In this document: piece by piece, positions 23,708 through 36,368 of the stretch | Layout of the letters: each line of letters starts with the position of its first letter | Position numbering within the stretch: the stretch's first letter is position 1 | Source of the DNA: Micromussa lordhowensis | Lineage: Eukaryota > Cnidaria > Anthozoa > Scleractinia > Lobophylliidae | Direction: 5' to 3' | Assembly (NCBI GenBank): GCA_964020085.1 | Contig: OZ026595.1 | Location: forward strand, 19,273,153-19,337,152 | Length of the DNA: 64,000 bases | Translations under genes and position numbers: made by a program | Notes under the pieces: model-generated | What the model was told of the DNA's origin: nothing | Seen by the model: the letters and a program-made list of their open reading frames with translations, nothing else | Database searches by the model: none

Positions 23708-25734
23708 AAAAATGGTGTAAAGGAACTTGATAAGCCCTGTAATATGATCTATATCATGGTTTGAAAAAGCTTGCATTAATAGCTGCAGATAAGGAAAATT
23801 GCTGGGAATCTGAGTTTAGTAACAGTGGCTACTATTGCAAATCATAACTAATCCAGAGGACCTTTCTGATAAGCAAGTTGCCTGATAAACTTATAAGAAG
23901 GAAAGGAATGCTGTTGAAGCCAGCATGTTTGAGAAGCCCTCAACAGGGCTGCTGTGGAGAGGCAATGTGACACATGTATCTATTGCTTATGGTTAAGGTT
24001 ACCCCAACAGAAAAAGTCAGTCTGCTGAAAGGATTTTGATGGATATGTCCTAAATATTTAACACAGGAATTTATCCAACTCCTTTGCCATGTGGGTCTAT
24101 ACCCACATTGATCATCCTCCCATTAATGGGAAGAAGGACCTTTGTACGAGAAGTTAGGAGGGGCCTGTGTTGGAAGACATGACCATCATGTCACTTGCCT
24201 CTGTTAAGTCAAAGTTACATTCTGGATAGTACAAGAACATTGAGACAGAAGATTAATGTTTTACTATCTTGGATGGTCTTCAATTCAGTGCCAATGATTA
24301 TGGCTCTCCTGGACTTGTTCCAGGTCTTCACCAGCCTGCTCTTTACTTTCCTCTTGTCTCTGATGGTATTCTAGTTGTCCCCATTCCATTGATCTTAGAT
24401 TTTTCCTTGAATCCAAAGGGGGTTAATGGAGCTCAACCAACTTTTAACTTTAAGTAAAAGATCATTACGATCAGACTAGAGACGAGTTGTTGAGAACCAT
24501 GTGTCAGAGGTAGGGACTACTGTATCAGATTCGTAGCAAGCCTGACAATGTTAATAGTTTCATCCTGTAAATTTGTGGATGTCAGCAGAAAGACCAATCA
24601 CCTACTAGTGGCAAGCAAGGTTTGTTGCTCAGAACTGAGAGGGAACAGGAAGGGTGTTGGACAGAACAACAGAGGTGACTGACATCAACCTTGCCCACAA
24701 AAGAGAAGTCTTGATATACATGAATGGTTTTAAGAATGTAAATGAAACGTCTGGTTCATTTCAACTTGGATGATGTAGTGTGATGGCTACAGAGAATTAA
24801 TTCAGTGAAGCAAGGTCATTCTCATACCACGTTTGATGACTGGCTCGAAGAAATGCAGGTTGAAATGAAATGGCAACAGAAGACAATGTATCACTGTATC
24901 GCTTTTCTATTCTTTCAAAGCAAAGTCTTCTGCAAAGTCACTGTGAAGCATCTATTCCGAGGTGTAAATGAGGTACTGTAGATTAAACAAGCCAAATTTG
25001 ATGCACCACCATGAAGGTTGCTTCAAATCGTCATTCTGTCCTCTGTTCATCCTCCAATTCGATCTGATTAAGGAGCATGGTAATTCCAGTTGTCTTTAAG
25101 AATCAAGATGCAGTCTATTGGACCACAAATTTGTGGCATCAACAGGTAACACAGACAGCCATTACTGATAATCAAGGTCTTTTACAAGTGGGAACGAACA
25201 GGAAGAGTGAAGGACAGAACAATTTACGAAGGTCCTTACTAAGGAGGTCCAGATGAGCCAGCTAGACTACTGTCTAAGATGCTGAAGATCACCTTTTTAT
25301 ATGAGTAGTGGCTCATTAATTGGTTTAATAATGATAAAGCACCTTCCTAGACCAGATCATCTTAGTGCCGAACATTTCGGTCTTGTCCATTGAGCTGACT
25401 GTAGAGATATTACTCTCAAGTTGAGTCTGGGGTCAAGAAGGGATGACTGGAGCAAGAGTGTTGTCATACAAAGTTTCCAGAAGGTTACCCAGGCTGATGA
25501 CAGCAACTGGCAGGGTACCACTTTCTTTTCCTTGAAAGGCAATCTTCTGTAAAATCATTGAGTCAGTTTTATTTCCACATTATATATTTTCTGAATGATT
25601 AGAAATTTCACAGATGTTATAACATTAAAGAAAGAAATACAAGAGTTGGTAATTTACGATCTGGGGTTGAGGCTTCCTCTCTTGCATGCAACAATGGAGA
25701 AAGTTGTTAAAGGATGTGTTACCGAGGTTTAATG

Positions 25735-26792
25735 TGAAACATTGCCACCATTGAGTGTTGTTTTGAACCACAGACTGGAGAAGCGTATTATTGTTGTCAG
25801 CATCTTCTTCTTCAGTGGTGTTCTTTACGCGGTGCTTGTGCTTTGGATTCCATGGTGGCTTGTGATCGCAATTTTTTCCTTTGCCTTTCTTGCTGTTGTC
25901 GGAGCCTTTGGACTAGCACACAGAACTGAAGTAATTGAAGTTTTGGCATTTCATACAATTTGTTTCCATACGCTGGACAGTTCTGGACCTTCCTTGTGTG
26001 TGTCTGTTTGTCCACAGTATCCACAGGGTTGCTTTCACCAACCGCTTTGTTTGTTCTTGGGTGGACGCCATTTCTCAAACTGTCGTCCAGGCTTCTTTGC
26101 ATCTTGAGGAATTTTCGTGTCGCTTACTCCTGTTTGAGCAGCTTCAGTTAAAGTGCACCTAACCCCAAAAAACAATAAAGCTTATTTTGTGGAGTAATTT
26201 GCTGCAAACATTTTTCGATTTGGTTAAATCTTTGATTTTCTATGGCTCATCACAGTACATCAAAATGCCGCCATTTCTTGTTGATGGCTTTTTGGATGAA
26301 CAATCAATTCTGTGTTGTTTGGATGAGGTGTTCCAAGATTCGTTCATCACAGTTGGCTTCAAATTCGCAGTCGTTGGCTTTCTGTCTTAAACGTGCAGCG
26401 TACGCGTTCGTTGTTTCGTTATGTGCCGGTCTCATTTTGAGGAATATGTATCTTGCATGGTGTCATTTTTCTTCGGCTTGAAGTAATGATTCAACTTCTT
26501 TCTCAACTTTTCGTAGGTCGTTATCACCATCTGTCGTGTTTGGCAAACTTTTCTCCAGGTGAGCGATTTCTTTCCTCCCAAAAATGATGAGTGGATTTTT
26601 CTTGTCGAGTGGTTCCATAATCTTGAAATAACTGAATTTCTATTCAATTTCTTCAAGCCAGTCATCCCACGCTTTTCCTCTAGCAATCAGGTCATCTCCT
26701 GGGGTAAATGGTTGAGATTTTAGATTTCTCGTTGCCATAGTGACTTGCACGGGAGCTGCTGGGCCGGCATCTGCTTGTTCTGTGTCAGACAT
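25735..26792 (-). pseudogene. LTR-retrotransposon gag remnant, copy B
   Basis: On the minus strand an ATG at 26792 begins a gag-like reading frame, followed by motifs typical of Ty3/gypsy-type gag: a W-D-x-W-L-E-E core, then YEKLRKKLNHYFKPKKN, then a broken CCHC zinc-knuckle region near 25965 with CPAYG, then a Lys-rich tail. Several frameshifts and stops interrupt it, so it is dead. No LTRs, protease or reverse transcriptase are visible nearby. The family call rests on these gag motifs only. The element predates the large duplication, since copy A keeps its 3' part. Confidence 0.55.
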
Positions 26793-26889
26793 GTTTGTTA
26801 ATCGATCAATTCATGCGTTGTGCTATTTTGCTTTCTTGCCTCTCTCGCTGGGCTTCAAACTTTGCTTGCGAGGTTTCTTTGGCTTTCTT

Positions 26890-29800
26890 CTCTGCTTTTG
26901 TTGCTTAGTCAGGTGTGTTTTCCTCGTCGCCAGTGTAACAGCCGCAAGTCTTTCTCTAAATAAATGCTGTTTAATAGCATAACACTTTTGCCCACTACAT
27001 CTGACATGGTACTATAAAGCGATGCTTATGCGCATGTGCAATCTTAACTATACCGGAATTGTCTGAATACTCGAATGGATATCACAATTACGTCAACTTG
27101 ATATTGTTCCATTGGAGGAACAAAAACATGTGAGATCACATTGCTCTTCTATATCTTTGTTGTAACATCATGTAGCAACCACCATTGAGTTGGGAGGTGA
27201 TTACATTACCCTGAAGAATTCTCGGGTGTTGTCTTTAGCCATGGCAGCACCAACACTGACCAAAATTGGAGAATTCACCCTTTCCACAATCTATCCAGTT
27301 TTTATTTAATTCTGTCATTATGCGGGAGCAAACATTCCAAAGTGGCAAGGCTTAATGTAAGCGGAGTTTTCATAAAATTTTTATCTCTCTGGAGGGATAG
27401 AAACAACAGTGGAAACAGAGAGATATATGGCAATCTTGTGCACTCTCCAAATTGAGAATATTGATTGTCTGGAATGACAGTACATGATGTCAAGAAGCAC
27501 AAAGCTTCAATGAAGCTTGCCTTGGAAAAACACTTGATGCGATGTTTTGGTCAAGAAAATAAAAATGCAGTATTCAGTTTTCCAAAAGGCAAAGCAGGAT
27601 TAGAGGTGACTTATCCATTCTAAAAATAAGGTGATATTGGATTGGACATGCTCCACAGAGGAGCAAATAACAACTGCAAAGTTGTTCTCAGATGGATATA
27701 CCAGAGTGGAAAATTGTAAAAGGACATTCCAAGTCCACATAATGAAAGAACAGAAACAAAAAACAGTAACTGTTACAGTAAGAACATAACAGGAAGAAGA
27801 GAGGCCCAACTGGGAGCACGCCTTTTGACTTGTAAAGAACCAAGAATAGAGACAGATTGCATTGTTTTCCTGTGCACCCCTTGGCATCCAGAGAATTGAC
27901 GATGACTGCAGGGACAATTGATGGTTACAAAGCTTCAATGGCAGTTCTTGTTGAAATCATCATGTTGCACCACAGGCACTCAAGCCCATTATGTCTATCC
28001 AAAACCACAATATTTGCTTCCTCTTGAATTGGCTACAATCAACACTCTATCTAGCTAACCATTCTTCCTTCCTAATGTTAGCCATAGGACTGTCAGGAAT
28101 GGAGAAACCTTCTTGTTTCCCTGTGATTCATTCAGTGACAAGGGACGATGATGACAGTGATGTCATGGATGACACATGAGTGTATAACCTCAGTGTCTAC
28201 TTCATTGAAGCATGTTGCATGTCTGGTCTGCTTTTGTTGTATGTGTTGTCTGCAGTTGCCTATGCTCCATCATGGAGTAAACAGACAATGTCTTGAAGCT
28301 TCAATGGCATTGCTGGTTGAGACATTCATATCCTAGGCGTACAAGGCCAGAATGATATTTTGCCATGGATCCATGCCTGTCCTCTGTCAGTCTTGTGTAA
28401 GCACTCTGCCATCTCCATCCAGTCAGCTCCTGTTTAACAATTTACATTGCCTATTTACCTACATTAACCTACTAGTGCTGTTATCATTCCATCTTTATCA
28501 ATAGGTGACTTCCATTATGATGTCTTGAAAAGAGAATCCAATTGCTTTCTTCCCCTTGCGGTAATGAAAGTAGGTACTTGTTTTTTAAGACCAAACACAT
28601 TGAAATCTGGTTGTTGTAGTCAAATGACATCATAATGTAAGCAGCCCATTGTTTGGTGTTTATCTTCTTGTCTTGGTCCTGGTTTCATCTTCTTCTTTCA
28701 TCACTGTATTGGCAGCTTCCTATCTACTTACTTCAACTATACTAGCTACCTAATCATGATGATCTTCTAAGAGTCATTGGTTGGTTCCAATGCATATCAG
28801 TCTTCTATGTACACTTTTCCAGTCTCCATAGGTTGTTGCCGATGTGAAGTCTATCTATGCCTACAATTTGTAGACAGTCTAAGCTATGAAGGCCTGCAAC
28901 ATGCATTGTAGGCCTCTTTTGAGGAGATTCCTCCCACAAGGCAACATTAACATGAAGACAGATGTACATGTTTTAATGTTAACAATGCCATAGTGAGAAA
29001 ATCCTCCCCCACTGCGTGTCATGCAAGGGCTATCTTTACTAACTACCTGACCTCTTATCTTCCTCCTCAGGTTGGTTGGATGATCCTTGTTGGTTGGCCT
29101 TGAGGTCTACTTAGATACCTGATCTGAACTGAGGTGTGTGCATAGTCCCATGATCCCATTCACCTAGTGCCTTTTAATTTTGTGAAGGTTTTTAGAAGAG
29201 TTTTATTTCCATTTTCCAGAGCTGTCAAAAAGAAATCAAATTTATCGTTGAAATTTGACTTGGACCACTTTGCAAAGTTTTTAAAAAAATTGTAAACCTC
29301 ACAAAAATAAAAGGCATTAGGGTAAGTACTTAGAGTCCTAACAGCTGATCAATGCTTTTTCTGGTAGAAGTAACTAACTAGAAACAAGAACCATTAAACC
29401 TGCAATGAGGTGAACCCTTGCAACAGCTGAATAGCCTTGGCTTCTAGTGTACTAAGTTATAAGTTGTATTGTAATATCTGGTTGAACCTTACTGGAAGAA
29501 TTTCACTTATCAGAATGTAGACTGTCAAGTGAAATGTAATAAATGAATTGGCCTAGGCGCAACTAAGCGGGAGTCAAAACACAACACGAACAAGTGACAT
29601 TTAATGTCTCCAACTTGAAGTCGAAATGAAGACGGAGTAAAGTTGAATGTCAGCCACAGTGTAGGCGAAAAAGGCCGGTGTGAGGTGAAAATCGATCCGG
29701 AATGAAATAAAAAATATTAAGGCCGAACTGCAATCACTGGCCGAATAACCTGCAAAGAAACCCAGATCTACTATGAGGCAGGAGGGAGGAGCCACCCTAA

Positions 29801-30300
29801 TCCCGGGGACCCATCAGTAAACTAACTAAATTATCTACATTAAGCCGAATATGAAGTGCATGGACTTCTGGCCGAAAAGTGTGTGCTTGTATGCTTTGTA
29901 AGGTTCATCCAGAGCTCTATATTTACCCTCCCCTCCCAGCCCACAGTATATTTACTGACCACCAGCATCATGTCTCATCTTTGTCTTGCCAGCCTTGGGT
30001 GATGCTGAGCATATGGATGAAGTCAGGCCGATTGAAGCTCGGTAAGCTTAGACCACAGACGATCTTTGGTTTGGGAGGATGCTGTTCTGAAGGACTTAGA
30101 ATGGCTCCTTGGTGAAGATGAACTGATGTTCAAGAAATGGAACTAAAAAATGAAAAAAAAAAGTTATTGAGAAATAAAATAAACTGCTGTGACAATGGAC
30201 GAATAGTTTCCTATGTATACCTTATTCATTGAGGAACAAGATAATTTGCTTAATGCATTTAATGGTAATGTTTGAAGTCCCTCGCATATCTTTAAAATAA
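26890..30300. other. Copy-B distal part, no supported gene
   Basis: Unit sequence matching copy A 15450-18780 with scattered substitutions and a roughly 100-bp extra block near 27612-27712. ORFs are short and interrupted, and none has recognisable motifs. Confidence 0.45.
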
Positions 30301-30628
30301 ACCAGAACATGAATATCTGCAAAGTCATGGCCTGCGTAGAAGGCGTTCCCACACAAGCAAAAAAATGGTGAGAGAGTGTACGTTGACACTTGCTGCGAAG
30401 GCTGGCAAAATCTTAAGGAAATCTTTCTGGAGTAAATTGGTTCGGCCGGGATTTTCTATTTATATCATAATTTTACTCAGGTTTCAAAATAAATTTGATT
30501 TACAGAATTTGCCAACATGTTTTCTTTGTGATCATGTGACTAGGCTTTCTACTGAGTTCAGAATGAAAGACAGTCCGCTTTATAAAAAGTGGAACAACCA
30601 TAAAAATCGAAAGCGCGGCCTTTCTTTC

Positions 30629-31309
30629 ATTTTTATTGCATCTGGTAAAGTTGAGCCGCAACATATATCAGATATTTTGGTGTTACAGATTGTGAATATG
30701 TACAGAATTTATTTGGCATCGAGTTTGAACTTTCAGCGTAATATTTAGGTTCCGATTGCAAACGTAAAAGTAGTAAGAAAAACTGTTTTTCAAGAAAGAA
30801 ATGCAATTTAATTTCGGTAATTAAGGCAACTTTTAAGAGAAATTGTCTATATAGAAGAAAGGTGTTTTTGCTTGCGAAGAATTTACCCGAAAGCTTTTTC
30901 CCGCCAATTTTTTACCAAAGCGTTTCAAAGACTAAAGTCTAAAACTAATGCCGAGAAAAACCGCGGCATTTTTAATGAACAAAAGTAACTTTGGAAAAAA
31001 ACCTAACTGAACTTCATGGTGAGACACTGGTAAATTATTATTTTTCCAAACTTCTTCAAAAGAGTTTAGTGGAGTGGCCGTTGTCGTACCCGTATGAATC
31101 CTTGTAAAAACTGACACCTGAAGTCTTGAAACAATGTTGTAAAATAAGAGAGGAAATGAAAATAACTAAGAGTTCCCCGTAGTTTAATATTATATCTCGA
31201 GAATGAATGAATGTTTTTTTGTTGAAAGAAGGAACGCGAAGGTTTCATGGCCACGTGCTTTGCTCGGGAGCGAACTTTCTTGAGGCGGAATTCCTTCATT
31301 TTCTGAACA
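30629..31309. other. 680-bp block present only in copy B
   Basis: Sequence on each side aligns with copy A, but this block has no counterpart there. It holds a minus-strand ATG ORF of 77 codons (31066-31299) rich in basic residues with no known domain. Whether this is an insertion in B or a deletion in A cannot be told from the sequence. No target-site duplication is evident. Confidence 0.5.
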
Positions 31310-31415
31310 TTTATGATTACAGTAACGAAACTTAAATAGATAGTTCATAGAAATTCAACTGTTATTCAAAAAAGTTTAAATAAAAACACGTTTCAATGGC
31401 GAATTGTTTGTGGAC

Positions 31416-32430
31416 ATGTTAGTCTCGAAACATTTACTTTGTGGCAACAGTACATCAAATGAAACAATAGATAATACTTACGTCACTCTCCCTTTCTTTT
31501 TTTTAGAAATCCTATAAATTGTTTCTGAATTGATTTTTCCGTAAAGGAGCCGGCAAGGTCAGCAAAATTCGAAGAGTTTCTAAAGATTCCCCGTGTTTGT
31601 CACTCCGTGTTGTTTCGCTTGTTCTTCAAAGCTGAATGAAATCTTTGGAAACTGCGCCAGGTTGTTGGGCGAAGACCCCCTACTGATACTCTTTCCTGAT
31701 TGGCTCGTTGCATTCCAAGGGCTTTCCATCTTTCGCGGCACTAATTTGCAGTTCGCTTGAACTGCTCTAAAAACTGCGTTTTTAAATTAAAGTGCTCTTT
31801 TTTTCTAACCTCGCGGGTCAAAACTAAGGTCAGTCTTTTTGTTTAACGAACGTTTGCTCCGTTTTAACTTCATTAGTTGCATCATTCGAAATGATCATTC
31901 ATGGGCAAAACTTTGACATTGATCCATCCCACGTGGGCTGGTTAAAATTTCTGATTGGCCAGTTTGTTGTCGCAGTTTCGCACGGTGTGCAAGTGGTATG
32001 GATCTTTCCCACACGGAATAGCTCTGATTCCTCATTGGCTCAATGAAAAAACAAGTGACATTGATCTATCACGTGAGATAGATCTGTTTCCTAGCTCAGT
32101 AGAACCCCCCTCAATCATCTGTTGACTAGCTTGGTTTTTCCACATCTTCATCATTAATTTGCAAGCGAACCTGGTGTAAACAGTCGACTTCACCTTGTGC
32201 CCCATTCACACCGGTAATTATATGTTTTATCATACACTGAACTGACTATCTCTTTTCTGATTGACCGAAAGTTCTAAATCAGCGCCTGTGACGTCATCTA
32301 GCTGCAGACCATACAATAATCATGTCAAGGACATTCAAGGTCACGGGTAATCATGTCATGTATGAATTTCTAAGGGTAATCATGTTTGTGTTGCTTGCCG
32401 CCAGTGAAGAAGCAAAACCATTTTTTGTTT
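31416..32430. promoter_or_regulatory. CCAAT- and E-box-rich spacer, possible regulatory DNA
   Basis: Several ATTGG (reverse CCAAT) strings follow TGATT or CTCATT at about 31697, 31955 and 32033. A perfect CCCACGTGGG palindrome lies at 31928-31937. A CACGTG E-box sits between inverted GATCTATC and GATAGATC at 32066-32087. This could be a promoter or enhancer for a transcript entering the duplicated region on the minus strand. No transcript start can be shown. No ORF of note. Confidence 0.25.
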
Positions 32431-32433
32431 TCG

Positions 32434-32539
32434 GTTTTGTGATATCCAGAATAATCAAGGCCTTGGTAAGGGTTATCAGCCGAAGCCGAAGGCTGATAGC
32501 CCCTATCTCGACCTTGATTATTCTGGATATCACGAAAAC
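32434..32539. mobile_element. Palindromic MITE (GTGATATCCAGAATAATC ends)
   Basis: Arms GTGATATCCAGAATAATCAA and its complement lie about 60 bp apart, enclosing a second inverted pair GTTATCAGCC/GGCTGATAGC. The short ORFs on both strands here are translations of this palindrome. Confidence 0.75.
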
Positions 32540-32599
32540 CTCATCCAAAAAATTTAGTCACACCAAGATTGGATAGATGGAAATCAGCAGGGATACGGA

Positions 32600-33820
32600 G
32601 AGGAGGGGATGTGAAGGTGTACCTTTTTCTCTCCTTGTTGTTGCTTGAAAAAGAAGGCTGGAGGCGAAACTTCTTTCAACTAACAATGCAATGGGCAGCT
32701 CCGCACTACGTCGGAGGAATTTGAAAACTAAGGTTTCACTCTGAAAACGCATCGAATGTTTTCCGTCTACACTACGCTGGAGGGATTTAAAAACGCAACA
32801 ATCACCGGTCATTTTGGATTTCTGTTTGAGAAAAACTCGGTCAGAGAAAAAATGGCACGATTATCGTGACGCAATCGTTTTTTAAAAGCTTCGTTTCAAA
32901 AACGTTTTCTTTCCACACGAAAATGAGAAGCCGGCGTTTTCAATTCCTCCGGTTTAAAGAGCGTTTTCGAAAAGCTCCGTTTTCGTGAAGGATTAGTGTG
33001 GACGATAGGCTTAGCCGTAGAAATAAAGCTGCGATTTTAAATTACTCTGGCGTAGTGTAGGCACCACTATGATGCGCATTACTTTTCAAATTCAAAACCA
33101 AAATTCTAAAGATGTCGTCCGCGTCCCCAGTGCTACTCGTTTTAAAGTGTCGTCCGTGTGACCAAAAGAAACGGCTCTGGGGAGATCTGGGGACGAGAAT
33201 GATGAAAAGTAACCTAATCACGTGTTTACGTGTGCACAAGGGTTTGATCACAAATTGAAAAAGTCTGACCGGACAGACATTTTTAATCCTATCTTCATGC
33301 TACGGAAATATTTGCTATGAACTAGGTCAATTTGGTGTTCTATGTGCATTTTATGTCCGAAAGAAGGAACTAGTCATATTTTTTAACCGTTTTCAGCGTT
33401 TTTACGAAACATTTAGCAAAATAGCTGTAATATATGGTGCCCCGTGGCCATTAACAAGATTAAATAGCTCGGAGAAGACTGTTTCGTAGTTAACACTTCC
33501 TTTTTTGTAACCCCATTTACATCGCTTGCTAAACTGGTTTTATACATTTACGACACTATATTTACAATTATTGCAGTAACAGCTGCACAGTTGAGTAGCT
33601 GAATATGATTTAGGTTAGAAATAAATTTGTGATGAAGTTAATATTGTTTTTACTGTTTTCTCAGCCGGCGAGAGTCAGATTTACATTGTAAAGTCTGTCG
33701 ATAATTCAAGTTTTGAAATAAAGATGTCCTTCTATGTTCCCTAAATATGTGTTATGTATTTTACGCCGGGGTTTGTGTAATTACAAAAAGCAAACACAAG
33801 TACCCGATTCTGCTTTCGAG
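32600..33820. other. Transposon-like spacer, no gene seen
   Basis: Repeated fragments such as GGCGTAGTGTAG (33050), CTACACTACGCTGG (32768) and GGACGCGGACGACATC in reverse (33108) suggest remnants of a TIR element. The boundaries are not clear. The part after 33300 is AT-rich with no feature I can name. Confidence 0.3.
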
Positions 33821-33827
33821 TCTTGTG

Positions 33828-34598
33828 TTATGCCAAACTTTTGTCTCTAATATGTTTTGAACGTAGATTTGACGGTAACCATTTTGGGATAAGATGACTG
33901 TTCGTTGTTAGATTTTCTTCAAAGAATCGCGGAGATTTGATATTAGAAGGAAGACTCGAAACAGTTCTTCTCAAGGTCTGTCCTGAACGAGAACTTGAAG
34001 CAAAAGCGCAATACATGGAGCGCGCACTTGGCATGCTTTGTGTGCGAGGAAGTTTTTCGTATTTTTGAAATCCAAATTGATCATGCGCCGAGTATTCCTT
34101 CGTTGGAACAGTTACAATGAGCCCACACTCAGTCGGTTGGGATGTTGATCTGTAATTTTTTAAATGCTTTATTCCTTCACGCGGGCAAAACTTTTCCAAG
34201 CCCGCAACCTGTGAACTAGACCCCACTGTTGTGGCTCTCTGTCGACATTTTCGAGCAGTGGGGCCCGCCGCGCGTCTGACGTCCTTTACTTCAGACAAGC
34301 CATCGGAACATTGACTATTTCGTGCCTGCTTCTCGAGAGCTTTCCATCTCCTTAGCATTGTTTCCTGTTCCTTCTCTTTCCTTGACAACCATACCTTTCT
34401 TTGTTTCTCCAGATCTTTCACTTGTCTGAGATAGCTCTGTCCCAAATGTAAATTTGCAGCGTACAAGTTACCGACGGTCCAACTCGATCGAAGGATGAAA
34501 GCCTCGTGGTGTGCGTCCAAGCAAGGCGAACGAAAATTCCAAGAATCGTTTTCAGTTCTGGCTTCGCTCGAGTCCATCTGATTTCCATCTCGAGACAT
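33828..34598 (-). CDS. Unrecognised intronless protein, 256 aa, coiled-coil segment
   Basis: A single open frame starts at ATG 34598 (MSRDGNQMDSSEAR); the codons upstream up to 34610 open only with TTG. It encodes 256 residues with no signal peptide or membrane segment. Residues about 52-95 are rich in Lys, Glu, Arg and Gln in heptad-like spacing (RQVKDLEKQRKVW, RKEKEQETML), predicting a coiled coil. The C-terminal two thirds is basic and Ser-rich with RTQSMPSARS and SGQTLRRTVSSLPS, likely disordered and phosphorylatable. I recognise no family. It is much longer than chance ORFs nearby and has more CpG than the surrounding DNA. Additional upstream exons cannot be excluded. Confidence 0.6.
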   Translation of the reverse strand: MSRDGNQMDSSEARTENDSWNFRSPCLDAHHEAFILRSSWTVGNLYAANLHLGQSYLRQVKDLEKQRKVWLSRKEKEQETMLRRWKALEKQARNSQCSDGLSEVKDVRRAAGPTARKCRQRATTVGSSSQVAGLEKFCPREGIKHLKNYRSTSQPTECGLIVTVPTKEYSAHDQFGFQKYEKLPRTQSMPSARSMYCAFASSSRSGQTLRRTVSSLPSNIKSPRFFEENLTTNSHLIPKWLPSNLRSKHIRDKSLA

Positions 34599-34619
34599 CT
34601 TGTAACACAACCGTTTGCC

Positions 34620-36300
34620 TTGGTTTCAGTGCGAGTTTGTCTTTCCGAGTACGCCTCGCTATAGTTCACCCAGACAATATTTGTTTGCGCCAATTTTTGT
34701 AAGGTAAATATTTTGTGTGGGATCTACAAACGCGACCTTTAATCTCACAAGAAATTTAATTTAAAATGCGCTCCTTGATTGCACAAAATCTTGCACAATA
34801 AATCCCGTATTATTCCAACTGCTCATTCTGTGCTATTTCCGTCTTATACACCTGCTTCTTTTTACACCGATAAACCACGTTCTCTTGTTTGTTTGACACC
34901 AAAGAGTATATCACAACCGACAGAGTTCTCTGTGAGAGGCCCACTTGTACGTGACGTTTATTAGCAAAAGATAATATTCCCAGCTAGTTTCCTATTGGCC
35001 TTTATGAGGGACGAGTTTATTCTCGCTTGGAAACAAAACGAGATTGACAGAATATTTAGTTAAAAGTGACTGAACTTCCCCGACGAAAACTAGACGAAAG
35101 CTGAATTTTATTTTCATAATTAAAAAGTTCGCCACTCGAGAGCTTTTTAACTTGAAATTAGCGCTTCTCGTTTTTCTTTTTCAGTTCATAAATGGCAATT
35201 TATAATATTGGTAAATCTCTGCATCAATGATTATTTGTAATGCTGGAAAGGAAAATGAAGAATAAATTTAAACGAAAAACAAATTTTACTGAAAGCGTTT
35301 CATTATCCTCTAAGCACTTCTATAAGTAACTATGCAGGGGAAGTGACAGAGCTTAAAAGGTTAAGCGCTTGGTGTTGGTACAGAAGTCGTTACATGTTTT
35401 GGTTTCATCAATCGAAAACCTATTTCGCGGTGCGTTTTTTACTGTCTGTCGTAAGTGAAAAACAAAATGAGCCATTGTCACCAATCATAAAACTAAGAGA
35501 TCATAAACAATAGATCGTTTTCACTGCAACGCGATAAAAAAATAAATCGAAAACCATTCAGTGTGTAACGTCAAGAAATTGTGAACTTGTAGGAAATAAA
35601 TAAAAAAGACACTTCTCTGCAGATATTCGTCCAAATGTTTCGCAGTAATTTTTATTTGCTGCACCTCTGTGGTGCAGCAATATGTAAACATCTGGAACTT
35701 ACTTTGGCTATCTAGGCGGCTAATTATCTGTACTGAACAAACAAGCATTTGCAAAAACACTTTTCTGAATGCTCTAACTTGAAAGATAAAAATCATGAGA
35801 TAGGTATATATTTTTCGAACTCTGTGTCACGCACCGCCATAATTCTGAAATTCAAAATACGCTGGTTTCCAAACGAAGCACACTATTGAGCTGTGAAATT
35901 GTGAACAGATATAAATTTACCCCCTCGATTTTAGAAAACGATGATGTCACGTGATTATTATCTGGCTCAACTGGCTCGCGATAAAAAAAGAGTATTCTGA
36001 TTGGTCCTTCTAGCGGTAAGACTTTTTCAATACGGACCACAAATAACAACAACTCACGAATCAAATTTCGGCGAATTGCTTTTTGTTATGTAGAAATCCT
36101 TTTGCCTCCATGTTTCGAGGAGAATTTCAGTTAAATCTTCACAAAACGGCCTGAGAAATGTAAATAAATGCTTTCCTTTCGCGCGCGCGTTCAACGAGAA
36201 TGGATCCCGGAGCTGAGGCGAATAATTTTATCAGCAGATGAAAAAGAGCCAGATAAACATTTACGATAAATACTTTATTGAACTAGCTTGTTCGGTCCGT
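34620..36300. other. Spacer, no supported gene
   Basis: AT-rich DNA with short ORFs on both strands, none with recognisable motifs. The first part may contain the promoter and 5' UTR of the minus-strand gene ending at 33828. No TATA box or clear transposon end was identified. Confidence 0.4.
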
Positions 36301-36307
36301 GTGTTCT

Positions 36308-36368
36308 TTTTTTTTTCAAGTTCATGGACCTCACCTGCGGCTTGGTCTATGAACCTGCAAAAAAAAAA
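36308..36368. repeat. Short inverted repeat (T-run, GGTTCATGGACC)
   Basis: A T-run followed by CAAGTTCATGGACC is mirrored by GGTCTATGAACCTGC and an A-run. It resembles a mini-version of the longer palindrome at 36489-36643 (both contain TATGGACC), so both probably descend from one transposon family. Confidence 0.6.

Larger units (their letters stand above)
19233..31415. repeat. Segmental tandem duplication, copy B
   Basis: About 12.2 kb, direct orientation, immediately following copy A. Compared with copy A it carries extra blocks at about 22292-22475 (185 bp), 25940-26880 (gag sequence), about 27612-27712, and about 30629-31309. It lacks part of the second candidate exon near 19955. The gag block is better explained as a deletion in copy A, because copy A keeps the gag 3' part. 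The core from about 21.9 to 25.9 kb is nearly identical to copy A. The ends differ visibly more. Confidence 0.9.

Noticed and set aside
34418..34693. 91-codon minus-strand ORF overlapping the 33828-34598 gene
   Set aside because: It opens with TTG, lies in another frame and overlaps the better-supported ORF. Probably leader sequence.
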